Source: an uncultured Ruminococcus sp.
Lineage (GTDB): Bacteria > Bacillota > Clostridia > Oscillospirales > Acutalibacteraceae
Direction of reading: 5' to 3'
Assembly (NCBI GenBank): GCA_902773635.1
Contig: CACYFH010000017.1
Location: 1-44,233, forward strand
DNA: 44,233 nt
Below the pieces are notes generated by a model that was not told the DNA's origin, ran no database searches, and was given only the letters and a program-made list of their open reading frames with translations. The position numbers and the translations under genes are program-made. Below, piece by piece: positions 37,563 to 44,233 of this stretch (positions are counted from its first letter, which is position 1; the number at the start of each line of letters is the position of its first letter).

Positions 37563-38210
37563 ATGGCTGTCAAGCAGGTCAACCCGACCCGTATGGAGCT
37601 GACACGGCTCAAGAAAAAACTGAATACGGCTACCCGCGGTCATAAGCTCCTCAAGGATAAACGCGACGAGCTGATGCGGCGCTTCCTCGAGATGGTGCGC
37701 GAGAATCGCACCCTTAGAATGAAGGTCGAGGAGGAGCTCAAGAAGGCAAACGGCAATTTTGTGCTCGCCAAGGCCGCAATGAGTGACGAAACGCTGAAGG
37801 CGGCGCTGCTTGCTCCCAAGCAGGAGGTCTATGTCAGCACCTCGTACCGCAACGTCATGAGCGTGGATATCCCTGTCTTTGACACCACCACCCGCACGCC
37901 CGACCCGAACGACATCTATTCCTACGGCTTCGCGTTCACGTCCTCCGAGCTCGACGACGCGGTGAAGTCCCTCGCGGATATCCTGCCCGATCTGATCAAG
38001 CTCGCCGAGATCGAGAAAAGCTGTCAGCTCATGGCGGACGAGATCGAAAAGACCCGCCGTCGCGTCAACGCGCTCGAGCACGTCATGATTCCCGAGACGC
38101 AGGAGCAGATCCGCTATATCACCCGCAAGCTCGACGAGAACGAACGTTCCACCCAGACCCGCCTGATGAAGGTCAAGGACATGATGCTCAAGGAAGCGCA
38201 CGGGTATTGA
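37563..38210 (+). CDS. atpD: V/A-type ATP synthase subunit D
   Basis: The central rotor shaft, 215 residues, a long antiparallel coiled coil. It starts with the family pattern NPTRMELTRLKKKLNTATRG and ends with a second long helix (YITRKLDENERSTQTRLMKV). AAGGA at 37549-37553 gives the start. It is the last gene of the operon and a strong terminator follows. Confidence 0.94.
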   Translation: MAVKQVNPTRMELTRLKKKLNTATRGHKLLKDKRDELMRRFLEMVRENRTLRMKVEEELKKANGNFVLAKAAMSDETLKAALLAPKQEVYVSTSYRNVMSVDIPVFDTTTRTPDPNDIYSYGFAFTSSELDDAVKSLADILPDLIKLAEIEKSCQLMADEIEKTRRRVNALEHVMIPETQEQIRYITRKLDENERSTQTRLMKVKDMMLKEAHGY

Positions 38211-38222
38211 TGATATCGATTC

Positions 38223-38250
38223 TGTAGGGCGGGGCTTGCTCCCGCCTTAC
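38223..38250. repeat. Single arm of the GTAGGGCGGGG repeat
   Basis: It begins TGTAGGGCGGGGCTTGCTCC and matches the left arm of the element at 20193-20327 apart from one missing G. No inverse partner is seen nearby. Confidence 0.75.
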
Positions 38251-38259
38251 GAAAAAATG

Positions 38260-38295
38260 AAGCCCCCGACGATTGGTTTCGTCGGGGGCTTTTGC
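38260..38295. terminator. Bidirectional terminator between V-ATPase and M56 sensor
   Basis: The perfect 13-bp stem AAGCCCCCGACGA (38260-38272) with TCGTCGGGGGCTT (38279-38291) is followed by a T-run, with A-rich sequence on the other side. It serves both converging units. Confidence 0.92.
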
Positions 38296-38308
38296 ATGTG
38301 ATACGGGT

Positions 38309-40036
38309 TTATGCTTCTGTGTTTGTCTTTTCAAAATACAGCTTTTTTCCGTCCGTTTTGATGGCGTAGATCACCTCGCGCGGGTCTGATTCAGGGGCAT
38401 TGAAATCCTGCTCATAGGTGATTATCACCGCTTGTCCGCCTTTGATGACCGACAGGCAATTATTTGCGGGATAGGAAGAGCCGAGAAAGCTCATATATTC
38501 TGACTTGTACTTTTCCTTGTGCGTATCCTTGTCATACGCGCCGACGGAGAGACTGTAGATGCCCGAGGTCGGGCCGGGGAAGAGGACGAGCATTTCCTCC
38601 ACGCCGTCGCCGTCGATATCATGGTAGAGAATATCGTAGATGAAATCGGGAACGTCGCCGCGCTCCTCTTTGCTCAGGAATCGGAAATTTACCGATATCG
38701 AGCCGAGCGGGTCTTTCCCGACGTTCGGCGGATACTCTCCGTCGATATCCGTTGAGTCGGTCTCCTCAAAGCTGTAGTAATCCATCTCCAGCCGGAAGGT
38801 GCTCCTTGAATCCAACTCGGCTAAGTACGGGTACAAGGAGACCATCGTCGTGTTTGACGTCCCGACTTCATAAAAATCATAACGCTGCGTATCGTCGGTA
38901 TAGGACGGAGTGAGCAGTCTGCCGTCCTTGTATACTCTGACCTTGCCCATGTCAAGGGCGATATACTGATCGGAATAATTGCTGACGCGCAGGTTGACAA
39001 ATGCGTAACCGTCCTGCGGCGAGCCGCTTTCATCAAAGCTCGACCAGATATAACTTGCGCTGACCGGAGCGTCGGCATTGTCGGGTGTGGCGATAACGGA
39101 GTCGCTTTTGCTGACCGGATTCGTCATGAAGCACACCGCGATCACGACGCTCAGGACGATCGCCGTCACGATCACCCAGAAGGCGGGCTTTTTGTAGTTG
39201 AGCACATTTTTGACGCGCGCTTTCACGCCGGTCTCACCGAAGGCGAGAGGACAGGCGGCGACCATTCTCCGCGGGGCGGCGGCGTTGACCAGCGCCGTCG
39301 CGTAGGGCTTTTTGCTCTCAAAGCCCAGCTCTCTGATAACCCTTTCATCACACGCGGATTCTATATCTCTGCACAGGAGGATGTAGGCGACCCACAACAG
39401 CGGATTGAACCAGTAGACCGAGAGCAGGAGAAAGCCCAGCGGCTTCCATAAATGATCATACCGTTTGAGGTGCGCCCGCTCATGCGCGAGGATATAGGGC
39501 TTGTCCGCTTCACTGACGGTGAATGGAAGGATAATTCTCGGACGGAATAATCCGAGGATGAAGGGAGAAGTGATTTTGTCACAGAGCCAGTGGTCGTCCG
39601 CTTTGACCTTCTCCCTTGTGAGCCGGTAAAGCCGAAGGTAGCTGATCAGCGCGTAGACCAGCATGATCAGAACGCCCGCCGCCCAGACATATGCAGCGAT
39701 ATGCGGAAGCTCGTTCCATATCCTGTCGGTATGTTCTTTGACGGCTGAGCTGTCGGAAGATGGGAGAAAGACTTGCGGATTATCGGATACAGCGGTCGTG
39801 ATCCGCTCTGTCGCAAAGCTGCCGACTGCGCGCGCGACGACCTCGGTGTCGGGAACAAGACTGAAAACACTTTGTACGGAGAAGGGGAGAAGCAGCCGCA
39901 CCGCGACAAGCGCCCACAGAGAACAGATCAGGGAGCGCGGCGCTTTTCGCAGAATCAGGCGCAGAACGATCAGCGCGAGCACTATTAGCCCCGCCTGGAT
40001 GCTGAACTGCAATATCTGTTTGAAAACATCCGTCAT
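38309..40036 (-). CDS. BlaR1/MecR1-like M56 metallopeptidase sensor with unusual C-terminal domain
   Basis: A 575-residue membrane sensor. Transmembrane helices are near residues 12-30, 36-52, 112-133, 201-220 and 284-304, with the M56 zinc-protease motif HERAH (His185, Glu186, His189) and the downstream ESACDE (226-231). By analogy with BlaR1 it would cleave, or trigger cleavage of, the partner BlaI-like repressor. The extracytoplasmic part (about 305-575) is not a penicillin-binding domain: I find no SxxK, SxN or KTG set. It has beta-rich segments and a calcium-loop-like DIDGDGVEE followed by MLVLFPG. The sensed ligand is therefore unknown. It is separated from the repressor gene by 3 nt. 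Confidence 0.85.
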   Translation of the reverse strand: MTDVFKQILQFSIQAGLIVLALIVLRLILRKAPRSLICSLWALVAVRLLLPFSVQSVFSLVPDTEVVARAVGSFATERITTAVSDNPQVFLPSSDSSAVKEHTDRIWNELPHIAAYVWAAGVLIMLVYALISYLRLYRLTREKVKADDHWLCDKITSPFILGLFRPRIILPFTVSEADKPYILAHERAHLKRYDHLWKPLGFLLLSVYWFNPLLWVAYILLCRDIESACDERVIRELGFESKKPYATALVNAAAPRRMVAACPLAFGETGVKARVKNVLNYKKPAFWVIVTAIVLSVVIAVCFMTNPVSKSDSVIATPDNADAPVSASYIWSSFDESGSPQDGYAFVNLRVSNYSDQYIALDMGKVRVYKDGRLLTPSYTDDTQRYDFYEVGTSNTTMVSLYPYLAELDSRSTFRLEMDYYSFEETDSTDIDGEYPPNVGKDPLGSISVNFRFLSKEERGDVPDFIYDILYHDIDGDGVEEMLVLFPGPTSGIYSLSVGAYDKDTHKEKYKSEYMSFLGSSYPANNCLSVIKGGQAVIITYEQDFNAPESDPREVIYAIKTDGKKLYFEKTNTEA

Positions 40037-40039
40037 AGC

Positions 40040-40399
40040 TTATTCCTCAAATTCATCAATCAGCCTTTTGAGCGCCGTGACCTCCTCCGCGCTCAGGCTT
40101 TTGTTTTTGGTGAAAGCCGCGATAAACGCGGGCAGAGAGCCGTTGAAGTTCTCCTCCACATACTGCGCGCTCTGTCTTGAATAAAAATCCTCGCGGGAGA
40201 TCAGGGACGTGACCGTGCCCTTCTCATTTTGGAACAGCCCCTTGTTGCACAGACGTTTCAGTACGGTGAAGGAGGTCGTCTTTTTCCAGCCGAGCTGCTG
40301 TTCGCTGAGCTTTGACAGAGCGGATGAGGAGAGCGGCTCGTTCTCCCAGATGATATCGGCGAATTTTGATTCCGCCGCGCCGAGTGTTGTCTCATTCAT
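40040..40399 (-). CDS. BlaI/MecI/CopY-family transcriptional repressor
   Basis: A 119-residue winged-helix repressor (ADIIWENEPLSSSALSKLSE, then KKTTSFTVLKRLCNKGLFQNEKG), with the C-terminal dimerisation helices. In the BlaI system the repressor is inactivated by proteolysis when BlaR1 senses its signal. Two 13-bp palindromes lie over and just after its own promoter, so the operon is very probably autorepressed. AAGGATG precedes the ATG. No beta-lactamase or penicillin-binding protein gene is adjacent. Confidence 0.92.
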   Translation of the reverse strand: MNETTLGAAESKFADIIWENEPLSSSALSKLSEQQLGWKKTTSFTVLKRLCNKGLFQNEKGTVTSLISREDFYSRQSAQYVEENFNGSLPAFIAAFTKNKSLSAEEVTALKRLIDEFEE

Positions 40400-40423
40400 G
40401 GTATCACATCCTTTTTTTGCATT

Positions 40424-40436
40424 CTACACCGTGTAG
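40424..40436. promoter_or_regulatory. BlaI-type operator, promoter-distal copy
   Basis: CTACAC-C-GTGTAG is a perfect 13-nt palindrome of the CTACA..TGTAG type bound by BlaI/MecI. It lies between the -10 and the repressor start codon. Confidence 0.8.
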
Positions 40437-40445
40437 TATGGCTAT

Positions 40446-40474
40446 ATTCTACATGATGTAGAATGATTTGTCAA
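40446..40474 (-). promoter_or_regulatory. Promoter of the BlaI/M56 operon
   Basis: On the minus strand a perfect TTGACA (40469-40474) and TAGAAT (40446-40451) are 17 nt apart. The operator at 40449-40461 covers the -10 and part of the spacer. Confidence 0.8.
40449..40461. promoter_or_regulatory. BlaI-type operator over the -10 region
   Basis: CTACAT-G-ATGTAG is a perfect 13-nt palindrome. Its centre is 25 nt from that of the second operator. Confidence 0.85.
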
Positions 40475-40523
40475 GTGTATTTTGACAATTTACAGCTTGT
40501 TCAAAAAATCCGCCTAGGGATAT

Positions 40524-40552
40524 TCATATTTTCCGTTTAAACTTCATACTAT
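40524..40552 (+). promoter_or_regulatory. Sigma-E-like promoter of the YmxH gene
   Basis: TCATATT (40524-40530) fits the sigma-E -35 consensus KMATATT, and CATACTAT (40545-40552) fits the -10 CATACANT at all but one position. The spacer is 14 nt, the usual value. It is about 30 nt upstream of the gene. Confidence 0.6.
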
Positions 40553-40584
40553 GTTATACAGAGATTGTATAACGAGGTGGGCTT

Positions 40585-40857
40585 ATGCCATGCAGATTAC
40601 AGGAGCTCCGCAAGAAGGAGGTCATCAACGCCAATAATGGGTGTCGGATCGGATATGTGGACGATCTGGAGGTCGATACCCATAACGCCCGGGTCGTGGC
40701 GCTGATCGTTTACGGCAGACCGCGGTTTTTGTTCTTCCTCGGAAGGTCGGACGACTGCTTTATCCCGTGGGATAAAATACGTTTGATAGGGGAGGACGCG
40801 ATTTTGGTCGACTCTTCGGTGCAAAAAAAGGTAAATAGCGCAAGAAATCGTCACTAA
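40585..40857 (+). CDS. YlmC/YmxH family sporulation protein (PRC-barrel)
   Basis: A 90-residue PRC-barrel protein with the family pattern LQELRKKEVINANNGCRIGY, then DDLEVD, and FFLGRSDDCFIPWDKIRLIG. YlmC/YmxH proteins are conserved in spore formers; several are expressed in the mother cell under sigma-E, and the promoter seen here agrees. The molecular function is unknown. GAGGTG (40574-40579) is the ribosome binding site. It has no cotranscribed partner. Confidence 0.9.
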   Translation: MPCRLQELRKKEVINANNGCRIGYVDDLEVDTHNARVVALIVYGRPRFLFFLGRSDDCFIPWDKIRLIGEDAILVDSSVQKKVNSARNRH

Positions 40858-41014
40858 TTTGTAAACTTTTGTCACCAATAAAATTTGTGTATGATAGCAA
40901 ATTGCACTACAGAATATTGTGGAATATGTACAGTTTTGATAAAACAATATGCGAAAACGGAAAATAAACGCAATTATGGTGCTTTTAAAGAATTAAAATG
41001 AAAAAGTAACAAAC

Positions 41015-41043
41015 TTGCAATTCTTGTAATTTTATGGTTTAAT
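41015..41043 (+). promoter_or_regulatory. Sigma-A-like promoter of the cell wall hydrolase gene
   Basis: TTGCAA (41015-41020) and TTTAAT (41038-41043) have a 17-nt spacer, and TGG extends the -10. The leader of about 80 nt has no riboswitch that I recognise. The rest of the 273-nt gap (40858-41130) is AT-rich with no gene. Confidence 0.55.
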
Positions 41044-41130
41044 AAGACACGAAATGAAGCAGATCCTTGGGATAACTGCGACATTTTCTATCGGATTCAC
41101 GATTGACTACTATGTAAAGGAGGCAGAATT

Positions 41131-41982
41131 ATGAGTACAGAAACGATTCGCGTATCACGCAGAGTTGTTGCACTGGGTCTGTGCATTTCTTTGCTTTTGA
41201 CCATCGCTCTGATTCTTGCGCCGGTTGTAGGAGCTGCAAGTGAGACCACTAAAACAGAAACCAAAACGACAGATACTAATATAACTATGGATGATGAAGC
41301 CCTCCTGCTCGCGCAGAGAGCGAACATCATCGACGCGGCGAAGAAGGAAGCGCAGGAGGTCGTCAGCGAACAGCTCGCGATCAAGGCGCAGAAGTCCGAC
41401 GAAGAGAAGGCCACCGAGCCCGCCGAGACGACCGCTCCCCAGAAGAAGTCCGAGTCGACCTCTTCCGCGAGCGAGAGCTACTACACCGCGTCTGAGGACG
41501 ATTCGTCCTACAGCAGCTACTCAACCAGCCAAGAATCCTACAGCGACTCCAGTAGCGCTTCTGCGTCGTACTCCGGCGACTATCTGCTCGACATCGCTAA
41601 CCCCGATCCCAACTATGTGAGCTACTGCGTATCTCTCTCCGACAGCGACAGAGACGCCGTAGAGCATATGCTCATGGGTGAGGCGGGCAGCATGGGCTTC
41701 AACGGTATGGCGCTGGTCGCACAGTGCATCCGCGATACCTATGTCAGCGGCAACTACAGCAGCATGCAGGATCTGTTTTATCAGAACGGCTACTATGGCT
41801 CCATGTCCATCACGCCGTCCTCTACCTGCGCTGAGGTCGTCAACTACATCTTTGACCAGGGCAACTCGGCTGTACAGCATTCCATCCGCGTGTTCTACGC
41901 GAGCGACATTTGCTCCAGCCCCTGGCACGAGGCTCAGGAATTCGTCGTATCTTACGGCTACGTCAGATTCTTCGATTTCTGA
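41131..41982 (+). CDS. Secreted SleB-like cell wall hydrolase
   Basis: A 283-residue exported protein. A signal sequence (residues 10-36, ending PVVGAAS) is followed by a helical charged region, a Ser/Tyr/Thr-rich low-complexity linker (about 108-150), and a C-terminal domain resembling the SleB/CwlJ hydrolase family (PF07486): LSDSDRDAVEHMLMGEAGSM with Glu184 at the position of the catalytic Glu. SleB proteins are lytic transglycosylases acting on spore cortex, but the fold also occurs in vegetative cell-separation enzymes. The match is divergent, and peptidoglycan binding domains are absent. AAAGGAGG (41116-41123) fixes the start. Confidence 0.75.
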   Translation: MSTETIRVSRRVVALGLCISLLLTIALILAPVVGAASETTKTETKTTDTNITMDDEALLLAQRANIIDAAKKEAQEVVSEQLAIKAQKSDEEKATEPAETTAPQKKSESTSSASESYYTASEDDSSYSSYSTSQESYSDSSSASASYSGDYLLDIANPDPNYVSYCVSLSDSDRDAVEHMLMGEAGSMGFNGMALVAQCIRDTYVSGNYSSMQDLFYQNGYYGSMSITPSSTCAEVVNYIFDQGNSAVQHSIRVFYASDICSSPWHEAQEFVVSYGYVRFFDF

Positions 41983-42010
41983 TCCCTCTGAAAACTGAAA
42001 AAAGTTTTGA

Positions 42011-42057
42011 GAAATCAAGCATTTTCCTTGGAAAACGCTTGATTTCTTTTCTTATTT
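42011..42057 (+). terminator. Terminator after the cell wall hydrolase gene
   Basis: The 10-bp stem GAAATCAAGC (42011-42020) with GCTTGATTTC (42037-42046), plus an inner TTTTC/GAAAA pairing, is followed by TTTTCTTATTT. Confidence 0.92.
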
Positions 42058-42067
42058 ATGGTAAAAT
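42039..42067 (+). promoter_or_regulatory. Promoter of rpsB-tsf, overlapping the upstream terminator
   Basis: TTGATT (42039-42044) lies in the 3' arm of the terminator and TAAAAT (42062-42067), 17 nt downstream, is extended by TGG. The leader to rpsB would be about 240 nt. Confidence 0.6.
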
Positions 42068-42316
42068 ACTTAGGCATTACGCACGTTGACGGCTTGACAG
42101 TTGGGTGCCTTTGCAAAAGTGAATAGAGAATAATGAATAATGAATGGTGAAGGGCGGGACACCCGCACCCGTTTTGTATTTGCCGAATGCAGGTTTGTGC
42201 GAATCGAAACGTACCGGCTTCTCTCATTCTCACTTCTGATTCTCGATTTCCGATTGCAGGGCTGTCCTGTCAAAATCTAAAGCCGCAACGGAGGTTTTTA
42301 ACCTAAGGAGGAAAAA
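42068..42316 (+). other. Long rpsB leader with a repeat-type hairpin
   Basis: About 250 nt without a gene. It contains a short degenerate tandem array (GAATAGAGAATAATGAATAA, from 42121), a GC-rich hairpin (42147-42171; GCGGG-ACA-CCCGC) identical to one in the V-ATPase operon, and an inverse-like CT-rich part (CTTCTCTCATTCTCACTTCT). The strong ribosome binding site AAGGAGG is at 42305-42311. I do not recognise a known S2 leader motif. Confidence 0.6.
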
Positions 42317-43054
42317 ATGGCAGTAGTTTCTATGAAACAGCTTCTGGAGGCCGGCGTACACTTCGGTCACCAGACAAGAAGATGGAACCCTAAGATGGCT
42401 CCCTACATCTTCACCGAGCGCAACGGCATCTACATCATCGACCTGCAGAAGACCGTTGTCAAGCTCGAGGAAGCGTACAACTTCATCCGCGAGATCTCTA
42501 TGGAAGGCAAGAACGTGCTCTTCGTCGGCACCAAGAAGCAGGCTATGGAGTCCGTAAAGGATGAGGCTACCCGCGCCGGCGCTTACTATGTAAACGCAAG
42601 ATGGCTCGGCGGTATGCTCACCAACTTCACCACTATCCGCAGAAGAATCGGCCGCTTAAAGCAGCTCCGTACCATGGAGGAGGACGGTACGTTCGATCTC
42701 CTGCCCAAGAAGGAAGTCATCAAGCTCAACCTCGAGATCGAGAAGCTTGAGAAGTTCCTCGGCGGTATCAAGGAAATGACCGAGATGCCCGGTGCCCTCT
42801 TCATCGTTGACCCGAGAAAAGAGAAGATCGCTGTATCTGAGGCGAAGAAGCTCGGTATCCCGATCGTTGCGATCGTCGACACCAACTGCGATCCCGATGA
42901 TGTTGACTACGTTATCCCCGGTAACGACGACGCGATCCGTGCGGTCAAGCTGATCTCCGGCGCGATGGCGAATGCGATCATCGAGGGCAAGGAAGGCCAG
43001 ATGGGCGCTGCTGCTCAGCCCGAAGAGGCAGAGGCAGACATCGTAGAAGAATAA
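42317..43054 (+). CDS. rpsB: 30S ribosomal protein S2
   Basis: Ribosomal protein S2, 245 residues, with the usual start [20 protein letters not shown], the central [20 protein letters not shown], and the end [20 protein letters not shown] and [20 protein letters not shown]. It binds S1 and mRNA at the 30S platform. Codon use is biased to GCT/GTT/CGC, as expected of a highly expressed gene. AAGGAGG is 5 nt from the ATG. tsf follows, the standard order. Confidence 0.98.
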   Translation: MAVVSMKQLLEAGVHFGHQTRRWNPKMAPYIFTERNGIYIIDLQKTVVKLEEAYNFIREISMEGKNVLFVGTKKQAMESVKDEATRAGAYYVNARWLGGMLTNFTTIRRRIGRLKQLRTMEEDGTFDLLPKKEVIKLNLEIEKLEKFLGGIKEMTEMPGALFIVDPRKEKIAVSEAKKLGIPIVAIVDTNCDPDDVDYVIPGNDDAIRAVKLISGAMANAIIEGKEGQMGAAAQPEEAEADIVEE

Positions 43055-43064
43055 TATGCGGCGT

Positions 43065-43120
43065 TGCCGCGGTGAATAGTGAATAGTGAATAGTGAATAG
43101 TGAATGGAGGGCTCCGCCCT
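43065..43120. repeat. GTGAATA tandem repeat and hairpins between rpsB and tsf
   Basis: A small hairpin GCGGC-GTT-GCCGC is followed by four perfect GTGAATA units and a partial fifth (43072-43105), then GAGGGC-TCC-GCCCTC. There is no T-run, so transcription probably continues into tsf. Confidence 0.8.
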
Positions 43121-43197
43121 CACCTGATTCCTAAATGATCTTTTCCTCTCGCTATCATGTGTTAATAAAACATTATATATGGAAGGATTTGATTTAT

Positions 43198-44121
43198 ATG
43201 GCATTTACAGCTCAGGATGTAAAGGCTCTTCGCGAGAAGACCGGCTGCGGTATGATGGACTGCAAGAAGGCTCTTACCGAAGCGAACGGCGACATGGACG
43301 CCGCTATTGACGTATTAAGAAAGCAGGGTCTGGCGAAGCAGGCGAAGAAGGCTGACCGTATCGCCGCCGAGGGTATCGCTCTGGCGATCACCAACGAGAC
43401 CAACACCAAGGGTGTTGTCATCGAGGTCAATGCTGAGACCGACTTCGTTGCGAAGAACGCTGACTTCCAGGCTTTTGTAAACACCTGCGCTCAGACCGTT
43501 ATGGAGACTGCTCCGGCTGACGTTGAGGCGCTGCTGGCTACCAAGGCTGTCGGCTCCGAGATGACCGTTGCAGAGCTGCTGCAGGAGAAGGTTCTGACCA
43601 TCGGCGAGAACATTCAGATTCGCCGCTTTGAGCTGGTTGACGGCGCTTGCGTTGCTTACGTTCACGCGGGCGGCAAGATCGGCGTTCTGGTCAACTTCGA
43701 CACCGACCTCGACGCGGCTAGCCCTGAGTTCGTTGCTTACGGCAAGGACGTCGCGATGCAGATCGCTGCGCTGAATACCCCCTACCTCTGCGAGGCTGAG
43801 GTTCCCGCTGAGGTTATCGAGCATGAGAAGAACATCATGGTCGAGCAGATGAAGAACGATCCCAAGATGGCTAACAAGCCCGAGCAGGTCCTGCACAAGA
43901 TCGTTGAGGGTAAGCTCGGCAAGTACTACAAGGAGAACTGCCTTGTCGATCAGGAATTCGTTAAGGACAACAGCCTGACCGTCGGCAAGTACACCGAGGC
44001 TACCGCGAAGAAGCTCGGCGGCTCCATCGCTATCAAGAAGTTCATCCGCTTTGAGAAGGGCGAGGGCATTGAGAAGCGTCAGGACGATTTCGCTGCTGAA
44101 GTTGCCAGCATGGTAAAATAA
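43198..44121 (+). CDS. tsf: Elongation factor Ts
   Basis: The guanine nucleotide exchange factor for EF-Tu, 307 residues. It has the N-terminal UBA-like domain (VKALREKTGCGMMDCKKALT), the NAETDFVAKN signature at the core, and full-length C-terminal subdomains. The start at 43198 has GGAAGGA (43181-43187) upstream; the frame extending to 43135 has no ribosome binding site. It lies 143 nt after rpsB, cotranscribed across a tandem repeat. Confidence 0.97.
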   Translation: MAFTAQDVKALREKTGCGMMDCKKALTEANGDMDAAIDVLRKQGLAKQAKKADRIAAEGIALAITNETNTKGVVIEVNAETDFVAKNADFQAFVNTCAQTVMETAPADVEALLATKAVGSEMTVAELLQEKVLTIGENIQIRRFELVDGACVAYVHAGGKIGVLVNFDTDLDAASPEFVAYGKDVAMQIAALNTPYLCEAEVPAEVIEHEKNIMVEQMKNDPKMANKPEQVLHKIVEGKLGKYYKENCLVDQEFVKDNSLTVGKYTEATAKKLGGSIAIKKFIRFEKGEGIEKRQDDFAAEVASMVK

Positions 44122-44137
44122 TTCGGATCGTAGGTCT

Positions 44138-44233
44138 GATACTAAGTTTCATTAAAACACTTTAACATTTATTGCGTTAAATTCCGTATAACTTCGTTGT
44201 CCTCCTTGACAGGCGCCAGCCTGTCTGCGTCGT
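44138..44233. repeat. Palindromic repeat element, copy C (cut by window end)
   Basis: It starts with the terminal inverted repeat GATACTAAGTTTCATTAAAA (from 44138) and carries the core in the opposite orientation to copies A and B (AATTCCGTATAACTTCG, then TTGACAGGCGCCAGCCTGTC). It includes the arm that is shortened in copy B. The other end is outside the window. It lies just after tsf and might act as a transcript-end structure. Confidence 0.85.

Noticed and set aside
38309-40036. Beta-lactam sensor BlaR1/MecR1 and hence a resistance locus
   Set aside because: The outer domain lacks the SxxK, SxN and KTG motifs and no beta-lactamase or low-affinity PBP gene is nearby.
41044-41130. Riboswitch (c-di-AMP or c-di-GMP type) in the leader of the cell wall hydrolase gene
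   Set aside because: Such genes often carry these riboswitches, but I could not find the conserved core motifs or a terminator hairpin in the leader.
42068-42316. Known ribosomal S2 leader autoregulation motif
   Set aside because: The leader is long, but its visible structure is made of repeat-type sequences that also occur elsewhere in the window, and I recognise no S2-binding mimic.
43072-43105. CRISPR-like array at the GTGAATA repeats
   Set aside because: The units are 7 nt with no spacers and no cas genes; it is a simple tandem repeat.

Overview
The window looks like a chromosomal segment of a GC-rich, endospore-forming Clostridium-class Firmicute, most likely an Oscillospirales/Ruminococcaceae-type gut anaerobe. 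The reasons are the complete spoIIIAA-AH operon, spoIIGA-sigE and a YlmC/YmxH gene; a Na+-type V/A-ATPase; an IspH-ribosomal S1 fusion; a type I pullulanase; strong AGGAGG ribosome binding sites; and several families of palindromic intergenic repeats. The genus assignment is inference. Most of the window is conserved core genome, without phage, IS transposase, tRNA, rRNA or CRISPR.

Layout. 1-2.6 kb: XRE regulator (-), histidine phosphatase, RpiR regulator whose 5' end is formed by a repeat element. 2.5-7.2 kb: flavoprotein - cmk - plsC - ispH/rpsA fusion. 7.3-10.5 kb: YwlG-like protein, HD hydrolase, ligA. 10.6-15.1 kb: the eight-gene spoIIIA operon (engulfment-stage channel between forespore and mother cell). 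15.3-17.3 kb: pullulanase (-). 17.6-24 kb: nusB - TsaD paralogue - xseA, two repeat elements, dnaE. 24.1-27.3 kb: pfkA, a MORN-repeat protein, a small lipoprotein, a TfoX-N protein. 27.5-29.0 kb: sigE and spoIIGA (-). 29.3-38.2 kb: nine-gene V-ATPase operon in the order G/H-I-K-E-C-F-A-B-D. 38.3-40.4 kb: BlaR1-like M56 sensor and BlaI-like repressor (-) with twin operators. 40.6-42.0 kb: YmxH-like protein behind a sigma-E-like promoter, and a SleB-like cell wall hydrolase. 42.3-44.1 kb: rpsB-tsf.

How the parts work together. Sporulation genes are spread through the window: SpoIIGA processes pro-sigma-E, and sigma-E would drive spoIIIA and probably ymxH. Housekeeping blocks cover translation (S1, S2, EF-Ts, NusB), replication and repair (DnaE, LigA, XseA), glycolysis and glucan use (PfkA, PulA), isoprenoid and lipid synthesis (IspH, PlsC), and ion motive force (V-ATPase).

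Most notable: (i) a strong ribosome binding site and start codon exactly at the IspH/S1 junction, behind an AT-rich, promoter-like patch inside ispH, which suggests S1 is also made alone; (ii) a palindromic element family (three copies, one cut by the window end), one copy supplying the start codon and N-terminus of the RpiR regulator; (iii) an M56/BlaI sensor-repressor pair with perfect twin operators and no recognisable beta-lactam-binding domain; (iv) several further repeat families, some inside the V-ATPase operon. I see no clearly new multi-gene system; the candidates for novelty are these smaller features.
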